A DNA stretch of 64,000 nt from Filosporella fistucella (Eukaryota > Ascomycota > Leotiomycetes > Helotiales). Below, in pieces: positions 10,091 to 20,943 of this stretch. Every line of letters starts with the position of its first letter. The first letter of the stretch is position 1. Under the pieces are notes generated by a model. That model ran no database searches and was not told the origin of the DNA. It worked only from the letters and a program-made list of their open reading frames with translations. The stretch is taken from the NCBI GenBank assembly GCA_030077755.1, contig JAQJZZ010000017.1, forward strand, positions 744,001 through 808,000, given 5' to 3'. A program made the translations under genes and the position numbers.

Positions 10091-11144
10091 AGGACTTGAT
10101 TGTGCAGGGAAGGGCTTGATAGGAATGGATGGGATTCAAGGTGTACTTTTTTGCGAGTTCAGGGACAGACAGACAGAGAGAGAGAGAGAGAGAGAGATCT
10201 TATGATGATTATTATGAGAATTAGGAATAATGATATCACGCTACTTTTCCACAACTCACCTTCTTCCCATCATTAGATTCTGGCTTTTTAATTAATATAA
10301 CATGAAATGCCAGCCACTGCATGCGAAAGACCTAAATCCCTCAGTTTTATAAACTCTGCTTTCATGTTTCAACACTTACAACCTAAGGAAAAGATTCACC
10401 AACCCAACCCAACCCAGCTTACCCATCCAACAAACAGATAAGCAAAGAAGAAAATGACGCTCCGCTGGCCCTCCGGGGGCCACTGCCGTGGAGGCCGGGA
10501 CGGAAGTATCAACGCCTACATCACGATTTATATTATGTTAATAGACTAGTTTCTAGACAGACCTGATTCCTAGAGACGATTTAGGGAGAGTGAAGGATAT
10601 GCGTATAGATTAGGTAGGTATTTCGGATAAGGGGCGAGTGGATTATCAATAATATTATTGGGTGTTGAGGTATAGTAGGTAGGGAGGGGATGGCTTGTAT
10701 AGATAGATAGGAGAGGGGTTAAAAGAGGACTCTTTTCTTGTTTGGAGTTAGGTTTTGTTTTTTGAGGGGTTTTTGGGTTGGAGGTTGGTGGTTAGATAGG
10801 AGAGGGAGGTTTATGGAGGGAGGCCTTAGAGAGGAGGGAATTGGGTTTGAGGTTTTGAGGTTTTGAGGTTTGGGGCTTTTGAGCTTTGTGGTGGTATTTC
10901 TTTTATAGGTTGTTTTAGGTGAGATGAGATTTGTATATTTCATTTGATTGGATCTAGAAAATAGGGTGTGGTGTATTATATTGTATATTATAGTATAGAT
11001 GTGAATATAAATATAAATAGGAAATTTGAAACAAGAGGGATAGGGAATAGGAAATAGGGGTTTGGAGAGGGTTAAGATATCTTGGTGTATTGCTTCTTAT
11101 TCTATCTCATCGCTTTGACGTTACCACTTTGGCAATACAATTAG
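10091..11144. other. Intergenic region with (GA)n microsatellite and GT/GA-rich tract
   Basis: A perfect (AG)n run lies at about 10176-10197 in the 3' region of the preceding gene. Bases 10560-11060 are strongly G/T and G/A-rich on the plus strand, with local repeats of GAGGTTTT near 10850-10870. No gene seen. This tract occupies the place where the missing N-terminal part of the following SDR remnant would be expected. Confidence 0.5.
10176..10197. repeat. (AG)n dinucleotide microsatellite
   Basis: Uninterrupted GA/AG dinucleotides shortly after the stop codon at 10090. Confidence 0.85.
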
Positions 11145-11827
11145 ACAAATTACCTCTCTCACTGGCTCCTTACTTATCTCCTCACACCTGCTCTGCTTGA
11201 AACTGCCGCCAAGTCACCAGCCGGCACAGTAAGAATTGTCAATGTCGCTTCTTCGAATCATGCAAAAGCGCCTGCTGGCGGGATTGATTTCCAAGATATC
11301 AATATGCGGAATCCTAAGTATGATCCATGGGTTAAGTACGGTCAAAGTAAGCTTGGAAATGTTCTACATGCCAAAGCACTCAATAAGCGATTCAAAGACA
11401 AAGGAATCTGGGCTGCTTCTCTGCACCCTGGCATCGTCGAAACGTAAGATCTATCATATCCTGTCCTTTCTTGGCTCTAACTGTTATGATTATTAGGGGT
11501 CTGATCAGCAACGTCCAAATGCCCGGGATTTCTATCCTATCCACTAGACCTGCATTGTTTCTGATGCGCGCAGTGGGTTTCTTGATGAAAGCTGATGAGG
11601 GAAGCTGGACACAACTCTTTGCTGTGGCATCGCCTCAATTTACGGCAGAACTCTCCGGCACCTACCTTGAACCTCTGGTGAAGACTGGCAAGCTCAGCGT
11701 TGATGGTGAGCGAGCGGATCTGGTAGAGAAGTTGTGGGATTGGACAGAGCAGACAATGCGGTCGAAAGGATTCATTCAGGTTCTCCAGAAGAAACAAGTT
11801 TGTGGATCTCTAGGAAGTGGGAAGTAA
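11145..11827 (+). pseudogene. 5'-truncated SDR (retinol-dehydrogenase/WWOX-type) remnant
   Basis: Two in-frame exon-like segments, 11145-11443 and 11497-11827, with a good intron between them (GTAAGA...TTATTAG), encode the C-terminal two thirds of an SDR. They hold TNYLSHWLLTYLL, RIVNVASS, catalytic YGQSK, LHPGIVET and a C-terminal region ending near SLGSGK. The segment opens directly after ATTAG, which looks like a splice acceptor, but no Rossmann N-terminus (TGxxxGxG) is found in the 1 kb upstream, which is GT/GA-rich and stop-laden. With cofactor-binding sequences absent it cannot be a working SDR as it stands, unless a distant 5' exon exists. Confidence 0.65.
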
Positions 11828-12739
11828 CTTGTGATGGAGCAGCTGGGAGATGTCTTGTGATAAAGGAAGTAATGGATGAATTGGAGCGCACGCAAACGAA
11901 AATAGCTCTACGGGTGGCATTGGCAGTAGAACAAATCGGGTATAAGGTAGGATCCGTTGTATATTGCTATGTATATTAGCGCTTGTACCAAACTCAAACA
12001 TGTTGGCCAACTATAATTATAGCTTTCAATTGGTCGAGTCCTTGTATTATCTGTAAACCTTACCTTTTAAATATTCGCCATTCTCCTCTTACAACCGAGT
12101 AAAGGCATTTTATCTCTCGCTATAAATCAAACGGCATCTAGAAGTCGAAAATTCCTAATAAAGAATAAGCTTTATTCTTTACAATTAGCCGCGCTTTTCG
12201 CTACCTATAACATCCCCTCTTCAATAGTTAATTCAATAAGAGGCTTCCTTTGAAGACAAGATATAAATTATTCTGTCTACTACCTACCAGTCTAGAAAAC
12301 ATAATATAATGCATTTTCTGATAAAGTACGAATGAAAACGAAGCATGTGGATAATCAATAGCAATTTATACGGCTTCTATGTCTCCTATCCTACCTCCTC
12401 ATCACCTCTCTCCCATCCCACCACCTCCCCTCCTAATCTATCCCACCACCTCCTCTGCAAATCCCTCACTCTCCTATTTCCCTCCCAAAATACACAGATT
12501 CCACAAAACACCTTCAGATGCTCCAAAGCGAAAGTTTACAGCAAAACACACTTAAGGGAAAACCCTAACCGTTCCTCTTATCCCGCTAACTGACCTCTAG
12601 CTTCCTTAGACTCTCTTATCCTACTGCCTTGCTCCCTTCCCGCTATATTCCCTCCTAATTCTGCACTCCTTCCAAACCCATAGACCCCAAATCAAACACC
12701 TTCAAATGCTCAAATCCCAAAGCTTGGACTAAAAGACAC
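11828..12739. other. Intergenic region with an imperfect internal duplication
   Basis: No gene seen. The segment around 12490-12560 resembles 12672-12745: both contain AACACCTTCARATGCTC, then CAAAG and a CTYAAGG block. This suggests an old local duplication extending to the 3' end of the next gene. Confidence 0.4.
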
Positions 12740-14008
12740 TCAAGGTAAAATCCCAAATCTATGAAATCCATCCCCTCTCCTTCTTTCCCTCCCTCGTTCA
12801 ACCATCTCAGGTCTCCTCCTCCCTGCACCACTATCTCCATCTCGAACTCCACCAGCACTTCCACGTTCAAAACTCCTGTTTCTTCCCCTTTCCCTACCCC
12901 TATCCATACCCCTGTCTCTATCGCGATCGTCATCTCTTCCTCCTCTTCCCTCATATCTCCTATGGTTTCCTAGATCTTGCAACCCGTTCATTGTCATCCC
13001 AGCAAGTCCCATATTGCTATTAGCAGTAGTGGGATATAAATTCTCTGTTGCCATTCCACTTCCTCCTATTCCCATTCCTGCTCCAGTAGTAGGAGTATAA
13101 TAAACTCCTGCACCTAGGACCGGACTCATAGCAGCTTGTTGCTGTTGTTGTAATAATTGCTCCATCGCTATTTGTTGTTGCTGTAAGATCTCAGCTTCTA
13201 GATCAGAGGGATCGTCTTCGACGTACGGTGCGCGGTAGGCGCGTGGGCCTCCTGTAAGAGGTGTGTAGGGGATACTGGCGGTGGATATATTTGGAGTGAG
13301 TGGGTGAGGAGTGAGTGGATGTGGAGTGCGAGGATGAGGAGTGGGAGGATGAGTGCCGATGTCGTAAATACCTTGGCTGTGAAGGGGGCCATAGGGCATA
13401 CGTCCTCTTTCTATGATTCGGGGATGGATTCCTCCTCCCATTTCCCCTGCTCCTCCTCCTACTCCCATCCCGGGTACAGGTCCGGGTCTGGGCCCGGGCC
13501 CTAAACCACCGCTCATACAAATGGGTGAATTTGGTGGTGTTTGTATTCCGCCCTGAAAGCTATTATATGGAAAACGGGGCGGAAATGGGAGATATTCTGG
13601 ATAAGGTTGTTCGTAGAGATGGTGGGAATAGATTTCTGGACCTTGGACGAGAAATGGTGGTACGACTGGGTGGATAGAGTCAAATGGATTATCTATGGGT
13701 TGGATACGTGGACCTGAGGGACGGGGAACGTGGTATGGAGGTGGAAAAGGGTCGTTGATGGGCGAGAAAGTTGAGATTCCTCCTAGGCCGCCATAGCCGA
13801 TGCTATCTGGTCTTTGTCGGACTGTCATTCTACCTATACCTCCTGGACCTGGGTGTGCATGTATTCTTTCCATTTGTGATATTCCGTCTCTTCTTCGTTG
13901 GAGTGGTGGTTCTCCCAGATGATTGATGCTTTCTCTAGACCAGCTGCGGGGTTCTTGACGACCGTGGTAGCGGTTTGTGCGCGATGAGGTAGAGGAGCGG
14001 GAGAACAT
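12740..14008 (-). CDS. Low-complexity Pro/Gly/Gln/Arg-rich protein of unknown function
   Basis: One 422-residue frame with an ATG at 14008-14006. The N-terminus is Ser/Arg-rich. The centre is Pro/Gly-rich, with a short repeat THPPTPHPRTPHPLTPHPLT near residues 215-235. Two glutamine runs lie near 285 (QQQQ and QQQQQ), and the C-terminus is an alternating Arg/Asp/Glu block (RDDDRDRDRGMDRGRERG). No folded domain is recognisable. Basic-acidic RD/RE tails occur in RNA-processing proteins, so a nuclear RNA-related role is possible but only inferred. The long open frame and strong composition bias argue that it is real. Introns or further 5' exons cannot be excluded. Confidence 0.55.
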   Translation of the reverse strand: MFSRSSTSSRTNRYHGRQEPRSWSRESINHLGEPPLQRRRDGISQMERIHAHPGPGGIGRMTVRQRPDSIGYGGLGGISTFSPINDPFPPPYHVPRPSGPRIQPIDNPFDSIHPVVPPFLVQGPEIYSHHLYEQPYPEYLPFPPRFPYNSFQGGIQTPPNSPICMSGGLGPGPRPGPVPGMGVGGGAGEMGGGIHPRIIERGRMPYGPLHSQGIYDIGTHPPTPHPRTPHPLTPHPLTPNISTASIPYTPLTGGPRAYRAPYVEDDPSDLEAEILQQQQIAMEQLLQQQQQAAMSPVLGAGVYYTPTTGAGMGIGGSGMATENLYPTTANSNMGLAGMTMNGLQDLGNHRRYEGRGGRDDDRDRDRGMDRGRERGRNRSFERGSAGGVRDGDSGAGRRRPEMVERGRERRRGDGFHRFGILP

Positions 14009-15607
14009 TTAAGGTTGTGATGGGAAAGGAGGAGAGAGAGGAAGGAATGAGGGAAGGGAGGGAGAGAGTCTTGTGGTTGAGGAATCGGGATAGTTGATCT
14101 TGTGGATGTGATATTATGAGGTGGCGAAGAACGGTGAGACGATAAGATGTTGAGCTGGAGCGCTGAAGGAGGTAGCACAGCCTGTGATATCCTCAAATCT
14201 GAAAATATTGGACGGGTATGGTAAACTGCTATGACCGAGAAGTATCGATACAAGCTCCCAGAATCAAAATCAAGATCTGAAGCATGAGATCAAGAGAAAA
14301 GGTAAAGAAGCACAACCCGCATTTCAGAACTAGAAAGGATGACCAAAAGAGACAGCATATCTGTGCCAACCACCCGCTGCTCCACGAGGCAAGAAAACGC
14401 TGGGCAAACATCCGGTTAGGTGAATGTACCAGCAGCATGTGTGAGGGAGGTAACGTAGCAGGGGAATTGATAGGAGAAGATTGAAACGTAAACGAGAAAG
14501 GAGATAGAATGCATGTTTGCTAAATTTGGGAAACGAGAATGAGGCTGGCAATAATTGGCAAAAATTGGTATTAGAAGCCGAGTAGGAGAAAGATGGTTGT
14601 ACGGGGAGGAATTGTGGTGGTGACTTGGGTTTGGGACGCTAATTGGAGATGAGCTGTCACCTGCCATGGGCGGAATCGGAGAGGGTTCAGATGAGATGGA
14701 GTTTGGATATCAAATAGTAAATAGAGAGGGTTTTTTGGGTTGAGAAAAGGCTAAGATGGCATCAAAGGAAAGGCTGTTGCTACGATACTATATTATCTGG
14801 CATCTCAGATATACTCATACCAGAAATGCTGATGAAAGTGCGGTGCGCATTTCCATTATCACCAGCTTATCAATTCAGTCATCAGTTCATCAATCACTTG
14901 ATTGCAGTATCACGACATGAAACTTGATATATGTGTTCTTCCGAAGTATTGCCTTCATGTCACTTGAACAATTTTCCCCTTTCAACCGCGTCATGACCCG
15001 TGCCCTAGGTACCATCTAATGTGGAGACACAAGTTCGAAGCCTCAGGAGTGAGGGTTTCGCAAGGCAACCCTGAAAACTTCCCCTGTCTTAAAAATGCGT
15101 GATGAATGTATTTCTTGAATATGAAGAATACAAAATAATAAGTACCAAATATAATATGAATAGAAGTAATCCAAAGTATTAAATACACACAAACAAACTC
15201 ACAATCAATTTATGCAGTCATTCTTCTCTTGTTGTTCATGTACAGCAAATCAACACCTCACGAGCCGCTAAAACCTCGCCCATACCTAAACGAGACAGGG
15301 CAAAAATCAGAGCTTCTTCGACCTCGAAGAAATTCAACACCTGTTTTCCAAAATCTCCGTTGCACGCGACCCTTTCAACACCACAACATCCAAACTTCTA
15401 CCTGATACCTACTCACCATCTACAATTGCGCCATCTCAGATCCCTGATCTGATAACTTCTTCGTACGAGACTTCGCTTCAATAATTTGTCGAAAATACTC
15501 ATCCAAACCTCGCGTTTCGTTGTTCGATTACCTACACAGCGCGACTTTGATCGACCTTGGTTCTTCTTACCCTTCTATCTGTATTCTGTTGCAGCTAGCG
15601 ATCAATT
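14009..15607. other. Intergenic/leader region between divergent genes
   Basis: About 1.6 kb between the divergent low-complexity gene and the GYF gene. Small frames occur on both strands without recognisable features. The 350 bp before 15608 are C/T-rich and probably hold the 5' leader of the GYF gene. Confidence 0.4.
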
Positions 15608-18600
15608 ATGCCTTCACATATGCCATCTAGCTTTGCGTCTGCTGCGGCAGGTTCAGGTGCGAATCGCGATTCTCGAAATGGGAGGGGCGATGGAAGAGGA
15701 AGCGGGGACTGGTACGTTGCCCCTTAGAGAGTTCTCCTTGAAGCTATACACATGTTTGTTCATGAGCATTATATACATTCCTATTTCATTATTACTCCGA
15801 TCGAGAGCATCATGGGACCATTCTTCTCTACATTGGTCTTTGGAGGCAAGGCAACTGATGGAGAGCTATCTTCCGGAGAAGACTCGTCTGGCGGAGAAAC
15901 TACTGAGGAAGGCTCTTTTGGAGAAGAAGCTTCTGGGGACAAGCCTCTTGAAGATGACACTCCTGGGACAGACACTCCTGAGGAAGACACTTCTGGGGAT
16001 GACACTCCCGGGAACGAGCCTCACTCGCAAGAAACTTCTGAAGAAGACACCCAGAATGAAGAACCTCCCAGAAAAGAACCTCCTAGAGAAGAGCATCCTA
16101 CAGAACTTCCTGAAGCAACCCTTCCTAAACAAGATGCGAGTCGCATAGAGCGTTATAAAATACCCGCAAAGAGAGTGAGAGCTAAATCTCCATTTAGGAA
16201 TCGAAAAGAAAAACCCACAAATGGCACAGGCACAGCGGTATTTCGACGATCCTCTACAACTCCGTTTGCACCATCCTCCTCTCACGCAGATGCTCCTCCA
16301 ACCCTTAATGAATCGACACAACCTAGCATGCACAATCCTTCATCAGGCAGCCGCTACACGAGGGAAGAGATGCTGGAAATTCAAAAGAACTCGAGACCTA
16401 ATCGTGATATCTCGCGTCTCCTTGCTGAAAAATGGGACCCTGAAAACTCGAATGGCACAAATGGTCAGAGCAGATGGGCGACAAACAATGATGGCAGAAA
16501 CAATGGCGCCGATATATGCTGGAACAAGAATGGCGATACTCAACCTTTAGGCCATCAAGAGATGTCTGATCAGGAGAAAAGCGTAAGTGGTACGACATGA
16601 TTTTCATTCTGTGCTGACCAGTACAGTTATTCGCCAATGATGTCAATTCCCCCATAAAGCAAATTACGAATAAAGATACGAATGCGCAAGGAGGTGGTAC
16701 TGGACGAAAGACTTCTATTTCGCACAGTCAGGCTTCAGCCGGATTTGGTCTATCGTCCCCTGCTTCGAGTCGCCCAGGCACCCGGCGTCAACAAACCAGC
16801 GATTCGATATCTGGAATGCAGTCTCCTGGCTTTATGAAAGGAGATAATGGGGGATTGTTCAGTCGCAAGATCGAATCGAAAGACGGAGCTGAAGATGACA
16901 AGCCAACGCCTTTCAATTTGATGCGCAGTAACACGGGAGGAATTCTAGGAAATGCTCCTGGATCCCCATCAACCTGGGGTCCTCCCTCAGCTACTGCAGC
17001 AATGTCTCCAATGGGTTCTTTTGGTAACTTGGGAATGGGAAATCCAGGCACTCCAATAGACAAGCGACCTCCTTTTGCATCAAGAGAGAGCCGATTTTTT
17101 ACGACCAAGGAAAGCACTGAAGATATGTCTTCAAAGGCAGCCGACAAGTCCTGGAGATCTGGTAGGCAACGAACTGATACGACTGATACGGATCCATTTT
17201 CGGGCGAGGCACCAAGTGGAAGTGCTGCATTGGGTGGAGGTCGAGACTCGAGCCCTCCTCCTCAACCTCGTGCATCAGGTCTAGACACACCGGTTCGAGG
17301 GATGTCAAGTGATTTCGGGATGTCCAATGCTCAAGGTTTTCATGACACTTTCGGTCGCGGACAGACTCACCAGACTCCACAAGGACGCCAAGGTGATCGT
17401 GAACCTATGAGCCCTTCCGAAACGAACCCATATCGTAGCCCAGCCGATAATGAGCGTGATGGGGATGACGAAAGTTACGAAGAAGAAAATTTATCTCATG
17501 GAAACGCTGGTCTTGGCGGCATCCCAGAGCATGTAACACATGCTTTCGGCAATGTCACTCAAGGGTTCGCCAACATGGCAATTAACGGAAGCGATCGCAG
17601 CCAAACCTCTAGCGTTGGAGCGAGTAGACCATTCCCTCAATTTGGTGGCGTTCCTGCTCTCAGTGGCTTAGGAGGGTGGCCTACCAGCAACCCAGCCAGT
17701 ACTCAAGCCGAACACCGACCTGCATTTCCTTCAGGAATATTTGGCACTTCTTTCGGACCTTCTGGTGAACTTCAATCTCCAGGTGGTTTCGGTATCCAAG
17801 GGGGTGTCTTTGGTGGTGGGTCAATGGGAGCATTTTCCGGACCTGATACTATTGGTCGGGGAAGCAGTAGATTGACACGCCTTCTTCCAGAAGAAATGCA
17901 GGCACAGATGCAGAGATCAGACGAGCATGGAGATGATATGAGGCACCCCGGTACTTACGGTGCCATTGGCCGTGGCGTACAACCACCTTCTCGCGACACT
18001 GATAGTCCAATGCGAACCAGTAGATTCGAGGATATGTTGGCTCAAAGTGACAACTCTCGATCACAATCCACTGCGGAGAACCCACAAGGTCAGACATCTA
18101 CCGCTTTTGCCTCTGGAAACCCAGCCCAAGCTGCGTACCAGCAATCACAGGCATCCTCTGATTCTGCTTCCAACCAAATGCCAAATGCTCAAGTCCGCGG
18201 TATGGTGATGCCAGACAGAATGAGATGGGTATATCTTGATCCACAAGGTCAAGTCCAGGGTCCTTGGTCTGGCCTTGAGATGCATGACTGGTACAAAGCA
18301 TCATTCTTCACACCAGATCTCTCTGTAAAGAAGGTTGAGGATCAAGATTTCGAGCCACTGGGTCAGCTTATTCGCCGCATTGGTAATTCAAGAGAGCCAT
18401 TCCTTGTTCCTCAAATTGGTATAGCACATGGTCCAGCTCCAGCTCCATCTGGGCCTCCTTTCACTCCCGCGGTTGCAACTCAAGCTGGTCAACCCGGCGC
18501 CGTTCAACCCCCATTCGCAAACTCTTTCCCAAGTTTCGGCACTACCCTTACAGCAGAGCAGCAGAATAATCTTGAGCGACGCAAGCAAGAAGAACAATTC

Positions 18601-20441
18601 TTAATGGCTCGTCAAAGAGAATTCTTAGCACAACAGCAGGTGAATATGAAGCAAATGCAAATGAGCGGCATGCCATCTGCTCTCCATCATCATTCCAGTG
18701 CTCACAGTCTTCAGAGCCAACCAAGTTTCGGTAGCATGACCTCTCCTATTGGCATGCCTCCACAACCTCCAATGCATTCTGTTTCTGGATTCTTTGAACC
18801 TCCAAGACCGATGCCAGCTCAACAACCATCCGGCATTCCGGCCGATTTTTTTCGTGAAGAAGAATTGGCACGTTTGAGTTATAGAGATCGTCAACAAGTT
18901 TTGCCTGTGTCCCATCCAGCGAATGCCCAGCATATTACGAGCATGTTCAACCAGCCAGAACAACGCCAAGAGCCTATCCATGAAGAGGAAGATCCAGAGG
19001 GACATTTAGCCAAGCTTCATCAATTTCAAGAATATAGGAGAATGGAGGATGAATTGCAAACCATGGGAAATGCTGAGCCAATTGGGCCACCTCAACCCCA
19101 ACAGCGCGAAGAGGAATTCCAACCTCCTCAAGAACAGTCAAAGTCTAACGAGCCAGAGGTTCTTTCCTTAACTCAACAAGTACAGAAGGCGGCAGCATCC
19201 GCGAAGCAATCACCAATTCCATCTGCTCAGCCCGATTCACCATGGGCTAAGGTCAACACTGGTCTTCCAATGCCATTTCCTCCACCTCAATCGACAACAC
19301 CTCTTCCGGCCCCAATGGCGCAAAGAGATCGTTCAAACATTCCTGAGGCACTGCATATGGAGGCTAGATCTCGGTCCGAGACACCTGAGATTTCGAGTGC
19401 CACTCCCTCCCTTGCTCCATGGGCAAAGGAACAAGTAGAGGGTCCAAAGGGACCATCATTGAAGGAGATTCAAGAGGCTGAAGCTAAGACAGCTGCCAAA
19501 GCTGAGGAGGCCGCCGCCGCTGCTCGACGTGTACAACACGATATGGAAATGAAGTTACTTGCAAGCCAACCTACTGCTCCGGCTCCAGGATTGCCTACCT
19601 CCTCAACGTGGGGAAACAGCGCTTCCCCTGCTACCCCTACCGGTGCCCCTTCGCCATGGTCGAAGCCGGCTGCAAAGGCTCCATCAATGACTACTTCTGC
19701 CGCTTCCAAAAAGTCACTCGCGGAGATCCAGCGAGACGAAGAACTGCGTAAGCAGAAGTTGGCCGCTGCAGCTGCAGCTTCTCAGCCAACCGTTGGCTTG
19801 ACTGGTGGTAAGCGATATGCCGATCTTGCTAGTAAGGTGACTCCAGGTGTCCCTGCTATCGGTTCCGCCTGGTCTACTGTTGGTGCTGGTGGTAAAGTCA
19901 AGATCCCAACTGGCCCAGCTATCACTGCTCCTCAAGCAACCCGAACAGTAAGCAGTGCTGCTATTCCAGCTGCTTCCGCCCCCCGTATGACTAGACCAAA
20001 TCCAGCTGTTCGCAGTGTCACCACCACTGGACAGTCCAGCACCAATACTGCTAAGGACGAGTTTAACAAATGGTGCAAGGCAGCACTGACTAATAATTTA
20101 AGCCCAGGCATTCATGGTACGTGCCGAATCATTGATTTTCTTACAGATACTAACGTTATCTAGTTGACGGATTCATTGACATGCTGAAAGACTGCCCAGC
20201 TGACCTTCAAGTCATTTCCGAAGTCGTCTACTCCAACTCTCAGCTCTTAAATGGACGCGATTTCGCTACCGAATACATCAGACGCCGCAACCAAGCCCAG
20301 AAGGGCGTAATAGAGCTTGCTGGTTCTGCTGCCAATGACAAGTCAGGAGGTTGGAGTGAGGTTGCAAAGAAAGGACCACCAAAGGAGGAGCCTACTGCTG
20401 GATTCAAGGTTGTCCCCAACAAGAAGAAGGGAAAGAAATGA
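15608..20441 (+). CDS. GYF-domain protein (Smy2-like)
   Basis: Four exons, 15608-15711, 16198-16582, 16627-20116 and 20164-20441, give 1,418 residues. The N-terminus MPSHMPSSFASAAAGSGANR and GRGDGRGSGDW joins across a 486-nt intron to NRKEKPTNGTG and FRRSSTTPFAPS, the order seen in other fungal GYF proteins. The GYF domain is near residues 695-745: MRWVYLDPQGQVQGPW, then GLEMHDWYKASFF, matching W-x-Y-x-D...GPF/W...M-x-x-W-x-x-x-x-x-F; it binds proline-rich ligands. A Gln-rich coiled-coil-prone stretch follows, then Ala/Lys-rich helices and a C-terminal conserved block starting at KDEFNKWCKAALT. Relatives (yeast Smy2/Syh1, human GIGYF) act in mRNA and secretory regulation. Confidence 0.85.
15752..16197 (+). 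repeat. Acidic degenerate tandem repeat within the GYF-gene intron
   Basis: Most of the first intron of the GYF gene is an imperfect minisatellite built on units like GACACTCCTGAGGAAGA, with no stop codon in the frame that runs into exon 2. That frame would encode Glu/Asp/Thr/Pro/Gly-rich repeats (DTPGTDTPEEDTSGDDTPGN). At least one other plus frame and one minus frame are also open, as expected for a repeat array. Confidence 0.6.
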
Positions 20442-20943
20442 TTGTATCAATTATGTATGATTACATGTGTCCACGTACATTGCATGAGCGGTTTGCATTA
20501 AGGTGGAATGGTGCATGTCAGCGAGCGTTATACTTTTGGTATTAGCATTTTTGTGCTAGAAGTACAATTGTATTGTAGCAGTGATGATAAATGTATTGTA
20601 TTGTGTTTTGTCATTTGATGTGTTGTGAGACTCAGGGTGAGATGACCGTGTATGATTTTATGCGCAGGATTGTGAAATGATTCAGAAGTATATGCTATCA
20701 AAGGCTGAGATCCAGATTTTTTGATAAACCATTGTAAACTCAAAGTCTATGATGCTTTGGAAGATTTTGAAGCTGAACCTATCACCCACTCATCGAAACT
20801 AAATTGATGATCAATCCACCCTGTTGCACCATTCGGCCTCGCTTACAAATCTTGGTCGCATCGCCAAAATTCACCGTCCTAACTTTTCATAAAATTTTAT
20901 GCCCACACCAAAAATCACCACATACATCCACCACCTCATAAAA
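20442..20943. other. Intergenic region between GYF and TPR genes
   Basis: About 500 bp between two plus-strand genes. T/G-rich 3' sequence of the GYF gene passes into a C/A-rich leader. No feature recognised. Confidence 0.5.

Noticed and set aside
15866..16333. Minus-strand Arg/Phe-rich frame inside the GYF gene
   Set aside because: It is the reverse reading of the repeat array; all motifs support the plus-strand gene.
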